A DNA stretch of 64,000 nucleotides, taken from the NCBI RefSeq assembly GCF_001494635.1, contig NZ_LOJF01000011.1:1-64000 (forward strand), given 5' to 3'. Positions within the stretch are counted from its first letter, which is position 1, and every line of letters begins with the position of its first letter. The position numbers and the translations under genes were made by a program. Source of the stretch: Tractidigestivibacter scatoligenes. GTDB lineage: Bacteria > Actinomycetota > Coriobacteriia > Coriobacteriales > Atopobiaceae. The notes beneath the pieces are model-generated. The model did not search any database, was not told where the DNA came from, and worked only from the letters and a program-made list of their open reading frames with translations. Below, piece after piece: positions 24,804 to 36,496 of the stretch.

Positions 24804-24839
24804 TATTGCATTTTGCACGCTAATTGCGAGGGGTGAGCC

Positions 24840-25043
24840 ATGAAGTACTCCGAGCTCGTCGATTCCGGCGCCACGTCCACTCAGGTGATGGACTATCTCT
24901 CCGAGGGCGAACCTACGCCGATAACGCTAAGGGTCCCGAGGAACCTCAAGGACGCAGCGGCGGAGACCGCTCGCCTCAGGGGCGTCAGCTTCTCGGCATT
25001 CATCCGCTCGTGCATCATCAACGAACTCTCCGAGGGGGACTAG
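24840..25043 (+). CDS. Ribbon-helix-helix DNA-binding protein, 67 aa
   Basis: Starts at ATG 24840 behind GCGAGGGG. The C-terminal half is a standard ribbon-helix-helix (PITLRVPRNLKDAAAETARL, then SFSAFIRSCIINEL). Such proteins act as antitoxins or local repressors. It is the first gene of an operon with the methyltransferase and helicase genes three bases downstream, so repression of that operon is likelier than a toxin-antitoxin role. A palindrome overlaps its promoter. Confidence 0.7.
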   Translation: MKYSELVDSGATSTQVMDYLSEGEPTPITLRVPRNLKDAAAETARLRGVSFSAFIRSCIINELSEGD

Positions 25044-25046
25044 AGG

Positions 25047-25748
25047 GTGGCAGGACAGGTCAAGTCAAGGGAGCGCGTCCAGGAGCACGGCGAGGTGTTC
25101 ACGAACGAGCGCGAGGTCAACGCCATGCTCGACATGGTGAAGCAGGAGACCGAGCGCATTGACTCGCGGTTCCTCGAGCCCGCCTGTGGCGACGGCAACT
25201 TCCTCTCCGAGGTGCTCAGAAGAAAACTGGACGTGGTCGACTCGCGATATCGCAGGTCGCTCCCCGAGTGGGAGAGATACGCGTTCATCGCGGTAGGCAG
25301 CATCTACGGTGTCGAGCTTCTCCGTGACAACACGATTACATGCCGCAAGAGGCTGTATGGGATCGTCGGGAGTCGCTATGCGCGTGTGTCCAAGGGGAGC
25401 CAGAACCAGGCCTTCCTTGATGCGATTGCATTCGTGCTCGAGCGAAACATCCTCAACGGCAACGCGCTCAGCCTCAAGGCCGTCGACGCGGCCGGCAACG
25501 ACACCGACGAGCCGATCATATTCTCAGAGTGGTCTGTCGTTCTGGGAGACAAGGTGAAGCGCCGCGACTTCCGTCTCGACGAGATGCTGGAGGGCAACGT
25601 CGATAAGGGCCAGACGCGCTCGCTCTTCGGAGCAGGCAACAATCCAGCGGTCGACTGGGAGTACGACGAGGAGACGAAGTCGTTCATCCCCAAGCCCATC
25701 CGTGAGTACCCTCTCGTGAGCTTCTACGAGGTGCAGAGCTATGAGTAG
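25047..25748 (+). CDS. Methyltransferase-like subunit of a restriction system (no NPPY motif)
   Basis: 233 residues from GTG 25047, three bases after the RHH stop. It has HGEVFTNEREVNAML and the SAM-binding motif I FLEPACGDGNFLSEV (about residues 46-60), then the motif II strand IYGVELLRDN. The catalytic NPP(Y/F) motif of N6-adenine/N4-cytosine enzymes is not visible: the region LNGNALSLKAVDAAG leads into FSEWSVVLGDKVKRRDFRLD instead. It overlaps the next gene, a second methyltransferase with NPPY, by 8 nt. The pair probably works as a two-part enzyme. Proteins of this kind are often annotated restriction subunit M. Confidence 0.7.
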   Translation: MAGQVKSRERVQEHGEVFTNEREVNAMLDMVKQETERIDSRFLEPACGDGNFLSEVLRRKLDVVDSRYRRSLPEWERYAFIAVGSIYGVELLRDNTITCRKRLYGIVGSRYARVSKGSQNQAFLDAIAFVLERNILNGNALSLKAVDAAGNDTDEPIIFSEWSVVLGDKVKRRDFRLDEMLEGNVDKGQTRSLFGAGNNPAVDWEYDEETKSFIPKPIREYPLVSFYEVQSYE

Positions 25749-27251
25749 CCTCTTCGAGAGCACCTACAATCCAGATGTGCTTAGCTGCCTCGCCAACCTC
25801 AGCAACGACGAGGTGTTCACCCCGCCCGAGCTCGCTAACCAGATGCTCGACCTCCTGCCCGAGGACATATGGCACGACCCGAACGCGACCTTCCTCGACC
25901 CCGCGTGCAAGTCCGGTGTGTTCCTGCGCGAGATCGCGAAGCGGCTCATCGAGGGGCTGGCGGACGAGTACCCCGATCTCCAGGAGCGGCTCGACCACAT
26001 CTACAAGAGGCAGATCTTCGGAATCGCCATCACCGAGCTCACGAGCCTGCTCTCGCGGAGGAGCCTGTACTGCTCCAAGTACCCCAACAGCAAGTACTCC
26101 GTCGTCCGATTCGACGGCCCTGAGGGCAACATTCGCTTCAAGAATGTCCAGCACACTTGGCGTGACGGGCGTTGCGTCTGGTGCGGTGCTGCCCAACAGC
26201 AATACGACAGGGACCCGTCGCTTGAGCAATACGCATACGAGTTCATTCACATTGACAATCCTGAAGAGGTATTGCACATGAAGTTCGACGTCATCATAGG
26301 AAATCCGCCCTATCAGCTAAGCGATGGCGGCAACAACGCCTCTGCCATGCCCATCTACCAGAAGTTCGTGGAGCAGGCCAAGAAGCTCAACCCCCGCTTC
26401 CTCGTGATGATTACGCCCTCCCGCTGGTTCTCCGGCGGGCGCGGCCTCGACTCCTACCGCAAGGACATGCTCAACGACCGGCACATCAGGAAGCTCGTTG
26501 ACTACGAGGACGCAAACGAGTGCTTCCCCGGCGTCGACATGTCCGGCGGCGTCTCCTACTTCCTGTGGGAGCGCGACTACAAGGGCGACTGCGCCGTTAT
26601 CAACATGAAGAACGGCGAGGCAGACGAGCAGGAGCGCGACCTCGGCCGCTACGACATCCTCATACGCTCCAACCAAGCCGTTTCCATCGTGGACAAGGTT
26701 ACGGCACATACCAGCAAGTTCCTTAGCGCCTACGTCAGCAGCCAAAAGCCCTTCGGCCTGCGCACGTTCGCCCAGCCCACTGGCAGGGGCGACCTCACGC
26801 TACGTTGGAGAAACGGCAGGGGGCCCATCGAGCGCACCGCAATCACGGCCGGACAGGAATGGATAGACAAGTGGAAGGTCATCGTGTCGCGCGTCGTCTA
26901 TGAACACGCCGGTGGCACCGACGCCCAGGGCATGCGTCGCGTGCTCTCCATCCTCGAAGTCCTCGGGCCCAAGGAGGTCTGCACAGAGACGTATATCGTC
27001 GTGAAGACCTTCGACACCGAGGCGGAGGCCCGCAACTGCATGGCATACCTCGCGCTCAAGTTCCCACGCTTCCTCATCAGCCAAGTGGCCTCCGCGCAGA
27101 TGGTCAACAAGAAGTCCTTCATGTTCGTGCCCGACCTCGATTTCTCGAGGAGCTGGACCGACGTCGACCTCTACAACGAGTTTAGCCTAGACGACCAGGA
27201 GACCGCATACATCGAGAACCACATCAAGGAAATGAACCCGGGTGAGGACTG

Positions 27252-27252
<1 letters not shown>
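25741..27252 (+). CDS. Eco57I-like DNA methyltransferase with NPPY
   Basis: 503 residues from ATG 25741. It opens with NDEVFTPPELANQMLDLLP and SAM motif I FLDPACKSGVFLREI. A Cys/His cluster (HTWRDGRCVWCG, about 140-151) may bind zinc. The catalytic motif IV is GNPPYQ (Asn188), followed by TPSRWFSGGRGLDSYR and a specificity-like C-terminal half ending FVPDLDFSRSWTD. It should methylate adenine in a target sequence and protect DNA against the fused nuclease-helicase encoded next. Its stop and the next start overlap by one base (TGATG). Confidence 0.8.
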
Positions 27253-30434
<3,182 letters not shown>

Positions 30435-30508
30435 CAGATGAAGGATGCTCACATTTGCTCGTATGGCAAGCAAGGTGCGCTATATGTTTCAGAAGATAAT
30501 GTAACGTC

Positions 30509-31207
30509 TTGCGCAATGCAAGCGTTCATTGTGAGCAATGCGGATTTGCGGATGGTGAGAGTAAGAACGCATTCAAATTCGTGCGGGAACTTTCCGTAGA
30601 ACACCCAATCGACTTTATGGTAAGAACAATTAACAGCCGGAAGCTCGCACTCTCTGGGCAGGGAAAGTGCTCACGCAAAAACCTCTGGAAGTTCATTCAA
30701 TCGTTCTGCTTTGATGAGGATGGCTACAAGAAGGGGTCGGACTGGGAGCAACTTTACAGTGACTTGGTCAGCTTCAAGCTAAATTACGTTGAGAGCTCCT
30801 CAATATGCTTCGACGACGGACATGGTATGTACCGAGATATCAGGACTATGTCTCCTGGCACGCAAACAAATATCCTTCTCGAGTACATCGTTCACAAGGA
30901 TACGAATCTCCCGCTGCTCATCGACCAGCCGGAGGACAATGTCGACAACCAGACGATTTACAGTAAGATCCGGGGCTGGTTTAAGGATTTGAAACACTCA
31001 CGACAAGTGATAGTCGTTACGCACGACGCAAACATAGTAATAAATGCAGATGCTGAGAATGTAATCGTGGCAGAGCAGCCACAGCCAGGAGTTTTCAAGT
31101 ATGCCTATGGGGCTCTTGAATACGATGACATACTCGACAGAGCATCACTCATCCTCGATGGCGGAAAAGACGCTGTTAAGAGAAGGCTGGTGAAGTATGG
31201 GGACTAG
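30509..31207 (+). pseudogene. C-terminal part of an ABC/SMC-like ATPase (TrlF-like), N-terminal half missing
   Basis: The frame gives about 230 residues with an ABC signature-like MSPGTQTNILLEYI, Walker B LPLLIDQPEDNVDN and the switch His in VVTHDANIVINADAE. No Walker A is present, and the reading frame is closed by TAA at 30497, so the N-terminal ATPase half is absent. This C-terminal layout resembles TrlF-type and related SMC-like defence ATPases. A separate short frame (30438-30599, about 53 codons) covers the junction with the helicase gene. GC content is visibly lower than in neighbouring genes, a sign of separate origin. Confidence 0.6.
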
Positions 31208-31484
31208 AGAGATTAAGGTAACACTGATGCCGGGGCATGAGATAACTTTACAGAGCGATGCGCCTGACATAGAGGGGCTAGTAAGCTCCATCGTTTCAAT
31301 AATGGATCAATTCAGTCCTGATGACATCAAGGTCGAGTGTGGTTACGACGGTTTCGATATAAAGAGTTTTAGAGAGATTCTTATTGAAGCTAGTAAAGAC
31401 TTTATCGACGCCATCGCCCTCGATAAAAGTAAATACCAGTCTGTGCTTGCGAGCCTCGAGGCAGTTGAGCATGAAGCGAATTAA
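31197..31484 (+). CDS. Hypothetical protein, 95 aa
   Basis: ATG 31197 overlaps the end of the ATPase remnant by 11 nt. It is a small acidic protein (EIKVTLMPGHEITLQSDAPD, SKDFIDAIALDKSKYQSVLA) with beta strands followed by helices, no membrane segment and no motif I recognise. Low GC, as in the remnant before it. It may be a surviving partner of the broken ATPase. Confidence 0.5.
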   Translation: MGTREIKVTLMPGHEITLQSDAPDIEGLVSSIVSIMDQFSPDDIKVECGYDGFDIKSFREILIEASKDFIDAIALDKSKYQSVLASLEAVEHEAN

Positions 31485-31585
31485 ACAATGAATTCTCGAT
31501 TGGATCGCGATAATGGAAGCAATACTTGAGAAGCACATTTAGCTTTTCGGTCAGTGTGAGATACAAACATGACTTCTTGTTTTTA

Positions 31586-31624
31586 CCTCCCCGCCGTCGC
31601 TAGGTGTTCCTGACGGCGGGGAGG
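31586..31624. repeat. Long perfect hairpin between converging genes
   Basis: A 13-bp perfect stem CCTCCCCGCCGTC/GACGGCGGGGAGG encloses a 13-nt loop. A T run lies on its left (31579-31584) rather than downstream, so it is not a standard terminator for either side. The remaining sequence of 31485-31739 is GC-rich and shows no gene. Confidence 0.45.
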
Positions 31625-31739
31625 GCGGCCGCGGGAGGGCTTGGCTGCGGCCGTGGCGGCAGGAAAGGGACGACCGCCCGGGTTTCCCCGAACGGTCGCC
31701 TTCCTGCCGTGAGCGGTGTCTGTGTTATGACGTCCTAGG

Positions 31740-32147
31740 TCAATCCTTCCTCTCCGCCCACTGCCAGGCGCCAATGAGGTGGCGGAGCTTCGCCTGGCGC
31801 TCTCCCGTCACGACGATGGAGACGACGTCGTGGCGTATCGCGTCCACGTCGCCGTGGTCCGCGAGGTAGAGCAGACACGCGCGCCTCATTATCGCGAACT
31901 CGGCGGCTCCCACGTTGAGCTCGGGCATCCTGGCCGAGCCCTCCTCGTAGCCGGAGATGACCGCTATGAGCACCGTCTCGTCGCCGTCCGTGGCCACGAT
32001 TGGCGCGTCCTCGCAGTCGCATGACCAGCCGTCGCCCGCGTGGACTTCGTATCCCCTGTGGGCGAGGTAGTCTCTCACGACGCCCTCGCACGTGGCGACG
32101 AGACTCTCCTCGGTCACTGCTGCGGCGCTCTCTGTCTTCTCGGTCAT
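31740..32147 (-). CDS. UPF0102/YraN-like nuclease-fold protein, catalytic residues altered
   Basis: 135 residues from ATG 32147 with GGGAGGTCACC upstream, which sets the start although the frame stays open to 32594. Residues about 20-60 (VVRDYLAHRGYEVHAGDGWS, then PIVATDGDETVLIAVIS) line up with the YraN/UPF0102 pattern of a PD-(D/E)XK nuclease. The usual E-x-D-(I/L)-(V/I)-A and FVEVKTR are replaced by EDAPIVA and LIAVISG. The metal-binding Asp and the E-x-K pair are therefore missing. It may be a non-catalytic DNA-binding homologue. The alignment is by eye and so moderate. Confidence 0.45.
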   Translation of the reverse strand: MTEKTESAAAVTEESLVATCEGVVRDYLAHRGYEVHAGDGWSCDCEDAPIVATDGDETVLIAVISGYEEGSARMPELNVGAAEFAIMRRACLLYLADHGDVDAIRHDVVSIVVTGERQAKLRHLIGAWQWAERKD

Positions 32148-32565
32148 GGTGACCTCCCTAGGACGTGGGAAGGCCCTTTGCCCTCCCTCGCCCAACGAGC
32201 GGCAAGGCCCGCGTGGCGGGGCGGCGCGCCCTTGCGGGCGTGGCGCGGCGCCGACCAGTCGCGCGGGCCGTCGGGGAGCGGGAAGAGGTGCTTGCTCCCT
32301 GTGCCAGCGTCTTGGGCGAGGGAGGGATTGGAGGTGTTGGCGCGGAAGTGCGGCGATCTTCTGCACCGACCCGGCGCGGGGGCGACCTCCGCTGCCGCGC
32401 CGGCCGGGCGCTTTCGACGACCGCGAGGAAAGGGGATGCCGACGATGTCCCCGGCGCAGCGGATGTCGGAAGGGCACATCCGGCCCGATGTCCCCACGCT
32501 CCCGCAGGATCGTGGGGACCGACTTGCAACTCACGCAGCACCTGGCCCGCACGGTGAGGATGACC
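32148..32565. other. 418-bp GC-rich interval without a supportable gene
   Basis: Reading frames here are Arg/Pro-rich and look like by-products of base composition. The one clear structure is a hairpin, GTCCCCACG (32490-32498) with CGTGGGGAC (32511-32519), between the two minus-strand genes. It could be a leader structure for the gene at 31740-32147. Confidence 0.4.
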
Positions 32566-32781
32566 CTACCGCGCAGGGAAGCCGCCTCCCGCATGGGAGT
32601 GCGCCTCGGTCGCCTCGGCGAGCTCCCTTACCAAACGCCCCAGGAGGCACATCGCGGCGTCCGCAGCGTCACTTGGCGCCGAAGAGAGGTCGACATTCTC
32701 CAGGATTGCCGAGATGCCCTTCTCCGCGAACGCGACCTCTTCGAGGTCCGCGTTGCCGTCGGAATCATAGATCCACTTCAT
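32566..32781 (-). CDS. Hypothetical small protein, 71 aa
   Basis: ATG 32781 is preceded by GGAG at good spacing; an in-frame ATG at 32808 is less well placed. The product is acidic and helical (MKWIYDSDGNADLEEVAFAE, then AADAAMCLLGRLVRELAEAT). No recognised domain. It lies among cargo genes at the right end of the element. Confidence 0.5.
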   Translation of the reverse strand: MKWIYDSDGNADLEEVAFAEKGISAILENVDLSSAPSDAADAAMCLLGRLVRELAEATEAHSHAGGGFPAR

Positions 32782-32881
32782 CGTCCCGACTCCATGTCTC
32801 GTATCCATGTGTTTTGGTGGCTATGCCAGTGATGCCTTCGAGCAAAAATTAGGCGGAGGCGCTCGTGCGTCCCCGCCACAT

Positions 32882-32899
32882 AAAACCCTATCGGGTTTT
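32882..32899 (-). terminator. Terminator of the AbiE operon
   Basis: AAAACCC/GGGTTTT with loop TATC lies 144 bp beyond the stop of the abiEii-like gene, with the T residues in the descending arm on either strand. No gene is apparent between 32900 and 33042. Confidence 0.55.
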
Positions 32900-33042
32900 G
32901 ACATCTGGTTCCATTCTAACCAGCCGGGATTGGCGGTCAATCGGATTCGTGGTCTGGACGTCGCCGTGCTAACGGTGGCGGCGTGCTCGCATTCTGGGGC
33001 TGGCGACTGGTATTGAAGGACTGGGTCGCTTGCGACTTCCCG

Positions 33043-33867
33043 CTACCGTGAGGCATCGATGCGGGCGACGAGCCCGTTGGCCCACTCGATGGCCTCCGCG
33101 AAGTCCTGCAACACGTCGAGCCCATCCGCCTGGTCGGCGTAGAGCTCGCTCCAGCCCTCTCCGGCGACGACCCTGGGCGGCCATTCCTGTGCCTTCCGGT
33201 AGGCGAAGAGCCTCACGCAGACCTGTCTCGTGCGCGCCAGGTCCACGTCGGCGTTGCCCATGATGAGCTGGAGGTCGACGAGGTCGCGCACGCGGTCGCC
33301 GCCGCTCGTGAGCCCGTGGAGCTTCTGGGCAACCTGGTAGCAGAGGTCCATGAGGGCCACGTCCCCGACGGCGGGGAACCCGAGCCTCCCGAGGGCGTCC
33401 GAGGCCTCGGCCTGGCTGGTCGCGTCTGCCCGCTCGGCGTCGCCGATCTCGTCGAACCCCACCTCGAGGGGCACCGTGCACCAGGACTTTCCCAGGTAGG
33501 AGAGCTTCACGTCGAAGGGACGCATCACGTACTCGCCGGGGATGTCCGGTGGCGTGGCGGGCTCGCGGCGCACGACGCGGCCGGTGAAGCCCTCCCATCC
33601 GGCGGCGAGCGCATCGGAGAGCCTCGCAGCGTACTCGTCCGGGTCGCTCGCCGTGGCGGTGTCGAGGTCGGTAGTGTAGCGCGTGGCCCCGGACCCGAAG
33701 CGCATCCTGACGGCGCTTCCGCCCTTCACGACCCCGTCGGGCAGCATCTGTGCCACTATGGCGCTGGCCACGAGGGTGCGCATGCGCACGTAGCCGTCGG
33801 CGGTGCCGCCGGAGGCCCTCCGGATGGCGTCGTCCAGGTGCCTCATGCTGTTCGGGCGCTTAGGCAT
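33043..33867 (-). CDS. abiEii: AbiEii-type nucleotidyltransferase toxin
   Basis: 274 residues from ATG 33867 (GAGGTGGG upstream), overlapping the antitoxin gene by 8 nt. The nucleotidyltransferase core shows KGGSAVRMRFG and TRYTTDLDTA, the G-G-S and D-x-D motifs of the DUF1814/AbiEii family. Further family features are VMRPFDVKLSYLGKSW and VALMDLCYQVAQKLHGL. AbiEii toxins transfer nucleotides to tRNA and cause abortive infection; the paired AbiEi represses the operon. As ICE cargo it would both block phage and stabilise the element. Confidence 0.85.
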   Translation of the reverse strand: MPKRPNSMRHLDDAIRRASGGTADGYVRMRTLVASAIVAQMLPDGVVKGGSAVRMRFGSGATRYTTDLDTATASDPDEYAARLSDALAAGWEGFTGRVVRREPATPPDIPGEYVMRPFDVKLSYLGKSWCTVPLEVGFDEIGDAERADATSQAEASDALGRLGFPAVGDVALMDLCYQVAQKLHGLTSGGDRVRDLVDLQLIMGNADVDLARTRQVCVRLFAYRKAQEWPPRVVAGEGWSELYADQADGLDVLQDFAEAIEWANGLVARIDASR

Positions 33868-34450
33868 GGGCGCCCACCTCCCCCTCGATCTCCGCAAGCT
33901 CGGCCGGCGTGACGTAGCCCATCCGCGCTGCCTCGCGCGCCGCGTCGACGGCGCGGGCGGGTCCCAGGGTCCTCGCCGCCTCGCGGATCGCGTCGGCGGC
34001 CTCCTGGCAGGCTATGCCCTCGTACAGCGTGACCCGGTCCGGGTGCCTCCGCCAGACGAGCCTCACGCCCTCGCCGAGGCTGCGCCTGGTCCTCCTGGGC
34101 GTCGCCACCCGGATTGCGCGCGGGTCGGTGGGGCAGAGCCCGAGGAGCGCCACCACGGACTCGCCGTAGAGGTAGGCGCCCTCGCCCGCGGCCCTAACGG
34201 CGATAGCGTAGGGTGCCTGCTCCTGGTAGGGCCACACGGGCACTCGGTAGACGCCCCTGGCCACGCGCTCGAGCCTGCCGCGCGCCGCGTACTGCACCAC
34301 CTCCGCGTCGGAGGCGCCGAGCGCCCTCGCGTCCGCGGACGTCACGAGGCCGTAGTCGTCGGCCGCCCCGTATATGTCGTCTATCTTAGCCATGGCAATA
34401 GTATAGCGAAAGCACTCTACATATGACACATCCTCGATCGTATACTCCAT
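33860..34450 (-). CDS. abiEi: AbiEi-type antitoxin/transcriptional regulator
   Basis: 196 residues if started at ATG 34450, which has GGAGG seven bases upstream. ATG 34393 gives the more usual family N terminus MAKIDDIYGAADDYGLVTSA, so the upstream start may be spurious. An N-terminal winged helix (DDYGLVTSADARALGASDAE, YAARGRLERVARGVYRVP) is followed by the C-terminal AbiEi domain (YLYGESVVALLGLCPTDPRA). It is a type IV antitoxin and operon repressor paired with the downstream toxin gene. Confidence 0.85.
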   Translation of the reverse strand: MEYTIEDVSYVECFRYTIAMAKIDDIYGAADDYGLVTSADARALGASDAEVVQYAARGRLERVARGVYRVPVWPYQEQAPYAIAVRAAGEGAYLYGESVVALLGLCPTDPRAIRVATPRRTRRSLGEGVRLVWRRHPDRVTLYEGIACQEAADAIREAARTLGPARAVDAAREAARMGYVTPAELAEIEGEVGAHA

Positions 34451-34585
34451 AATGCGATCCTCCAAAGTCGCCATCGGCGTTCCGTTCGCCCCAGGGTGTG
34501 CATCCGCACGCGCCGCGGCAATCGGACTCGCTTCCGCCCCGAATCCGCTTCCGATGCTTCGATGGGTGCCGTCTGCACCCCGTTC

Positions 34586-35824
34586 CTACGAGAGCCCCGC
34601 GGACATGATCCTGCCCATGAGGTCCATGCTGACCTTCTTGCTGTCTGCGAGCGCGTCGGCGTAGACGTTGAGGGTCATCGCCGCGTTGGAGTGGCCGAGG
34701 ATGGCGCTCACGGTCTTCACGTCCACGCCGGAGCCGATCGCCATCGTCGCGAAGGTGTGCCTGAGGTCGTGGAACCTCGGCGGCTCGCCCTGTGAGCCCA
34801 CGAGCCTCGCCACCCTCACGAACGCCCTCCACTCCTGCCCCAGCGCCATCGGGCTCTTCCAGGCGCCGGTGACGGCGCTGCCCACGACGAAGAGCCCCTC
34901 GTCCCAGTCGAGGCCCATCGCCTCGCGCTCGCCGTGCATGGCGCGCGCCCTCGCCTCAAGCACGCGGGCGAGCTCGTCGCCGTAGGGGATGGTCCTGGCC
35001 GAGCTCCTGGTCTTCGGCGTGGAGAGCGCGAAGGTGCCGTTCGCCCTCGTTAGCGCGTGCGAGACCCGGATCTTGCGTGACACGCGGTCGACGTCCTGCC
35101 ACCTGAGGGCGCATATCTCGCCCTGCCTCATCCCCGTCATGAGCGCGAGGAGCACGGCGGTGGAGAACGGGTCGGCGACGCTCCCGAGCGTCTGGTTGAG
35201 CTGCCGGACGCTTGCGGCGTCGAGGGAGTTTATCGGCTTCGTGGGCCTCTTGGGAGCGTCGACAAGGTCGAAGGGGTTCGACGGGATGTCGCCCAGCCTG
35301 CGCGCCCTGATGAAGGCGGTCTTGAGCAGCACGTGGGTGTGCGAGACGGTGTTGCCGCCGTAGCCGTCCTGCACCATGTCGCGCTCGAACTCCTGGATCT
35401 GCCTCGCGGTGACCTGTCCCACGGGGGTCTTGCCGAGCTCGGTGCCCAGCAGGTGCTTCGCGTACCAGCGGTAGCCGTCCGCCGTGGAGGCGAGGATGTT
35501 GCCGGTGGACTCCTTCATGTCTATGTAGTCGAGGACGTAGCGGTATACCGGCGTCTCGCAGGAGACGGTGCCGGAGAGCTCCTCGTCCTTTCGGACCTCC
35601 TCGTCGCGCCACTCCCTGAGGAAGTCCTCGGCGGCGCCCTTCCCGCGGTTGTCCCTGGTGACCTTCCCGGTCTTCCTGCTAACCCTGTCGGGATAGCAGG
35701 CGACGGGGGTGTTTCGCGTCATCCTCCTCTGTCTGCCGTCCTCGTCCTGCCAGCTGATCGCGGCCCTCCAGTGGCCGGACCTCTCGTCCTTGAAGACGAA
35801 CCCATTGCTCAGATTCCTCGGCAT
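34586..35824 (-). CDS. int: Tyrosine recombinase (ICE integrase)
   Basis: 412 residues from ATG 35824. An N-terminal arm-binding region (DUF/AP2-like, FKDERSGHWRAAISWQDEDG) is followed by a SAM-like core-binding domain (about 90-185). The catalytic domain has Arg233 (TGMRQGE), His352-x-x-Arg355 (FHDLRHTF), His378 (ILGHSN) and Tyr388 (NVYADA), a complete set. It lies about 230 bp from attR and is transcribed away from it. It recombines the 3' half of tRNA-Pro with the element's attP. Confidence 0.93.
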   Translation of the reverse strand: MPRNLSNGFVFKDERSGHWRAAISWQDEDGRQRRMTRNTPVACYPDRVSRKTGKVTRDNRGKGAAEDFLREWRDEEVRKDEELSGTVSCETPVYRYVLDYIDMKESTGNILASTADGYRWYAKHLLGTELGKTPVGQVTARQIQEFERDMVQDGYGGNTVSHTHVLLKTAFIRARRLGDIPSNPFDLVDAPKRPTKPINSLDAASVRQLNQTLGSVADPFSTAVLLALMTGMRQGEICALRWQDVDRVSRKIRVSHALTRANGTFALSTPKTRSSARTIPYGDELARVLEARARAMHGEREAMGLDWDEGLFVVGSAVTGAWKSPMALGQEWRAFVRVARLVGSQGEPPRFHDLRHTFATMAIGSGVDVKTVSAILGHSNAAMTLNVYADALADSKKVSMDLMGRIMSAGLS

Positions 35825-36052
35825 CGTGCCCCCATCAACGTTTGAACCTTTGATGCGCCCGCCCGCGGCCGTCGCAGTACGTGCAGTACGTGGATAGTAC
35901 GTGGCGTACTATTTGCGTACTGCGGACGACTTTACATGACGGGGGCTGTGGTCGCCTCATGTTCGTCAAGGTCAGCAAATGCCCAGTTAAACAGCACAAT
36001 TTGTGGAAGTGGTGTCCTCTGGTGTCTATTGACATTCATCAAGGATTGCGCC
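35825..36052. promoter_or_regulatory. Right end of the ICE: int promoter region and arm sites
   Basis: This contains CGTACTATTTGCGTACTGC at 35905-35923, the match to the left-end repeat. Inverted CAGTACGTG/GTACGTGG units cluster at 35876-35904. No gene is apparent. Int or Xis arm sites here would overlap the integrase promoter, allowing autoregulation; this is inference. Confidence 0.5.
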
Positions 36053-36097
36053 CTGGGGGTCAAGGGGTCGCTGGTTCGAATCCAGTCCACCCGACCA
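36053..36097 (+). repeat. attR, displaced 3' half of tRNA-Pro
   Basis: Identical over 45 bp to 2650-2694. The 5' half of the tRNA is absent here, so this is the original chromosomal 3' end pushed aside by integration. Confidence 0.9.
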
Positions 36098-36104
36098 GAA
36101 AAGC

Positions 36105-36146
36105 ACAGGCCAGACGGCATATTTGCCGTCTGGCCTGTTTCGTTTT
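36105..36146 (+). terminator. Original tRNA-Pro terminator
   Basis: A 15-bp perfect stem ACAGGCCAGACGGCA/TGCCGTCTGGCCTGT, loop TATT, is followed by TTCGTTTTTA. It lies 7 bp beyond attR and would have terminated tRNA-Pro before insertion. Confidence 0.85.
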
Positions 36147-36496
36147 TATACCTGAATACACCATCAGACACCATCCCTCTGGTGCGGACCGCACGTTAAG
36201 CCTGAGAGAGCTTGCTTGACTGCAGCTAACGCGAAACCCGTCGTGAGGAGAGCCAGGTCGGGTTCGCTTCATTTTCACCCGGATTCGCGTCGAAGGCGGC
36301 GCCGCCGAAAGAGAGTTAGGAGCCTCCCGGGCGCGCGATGGCGCCAATCGACGGTTGGGCTACGATTTTTCGGGGATACACCGAGTATAAAGCGATCCAA
36401 AGTCTGATAAACCGCAGGTCAGCGAATTGCCACTGTGTCGCAGTCACATAGGGATTCTCACCAAAACTGCTGCCAACCGGAAGTCCAATGGGGCCG
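36147..36496. other. Intergenic region, nothing recognised
   Basis: These 350 bp lie between the tRNA terminator and the convergent MFS gene. I find no plausible gene, RNA or repeat. Confidence 0.5.

Noticed and set aside
24840-25043. RHH protein as a type II antitoxin
   Set aside because: No toxin-sized gene follows; the next gene is a methyltransferase subunit, so an operon repressor is likelier.
32144-32594. Minus-strand open frames upstream of the YraN-like gene
   Set aside because: Pro/Arg-rich, no plausible start signal, and the strong GGGAGG site fixes the real start at 32147.
36053-36097. Second tRNA-Pro gene
   Set aside because: Only the 3' half is present; acceptor 5' strand and D arm are missing. 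It is the attR fragment.
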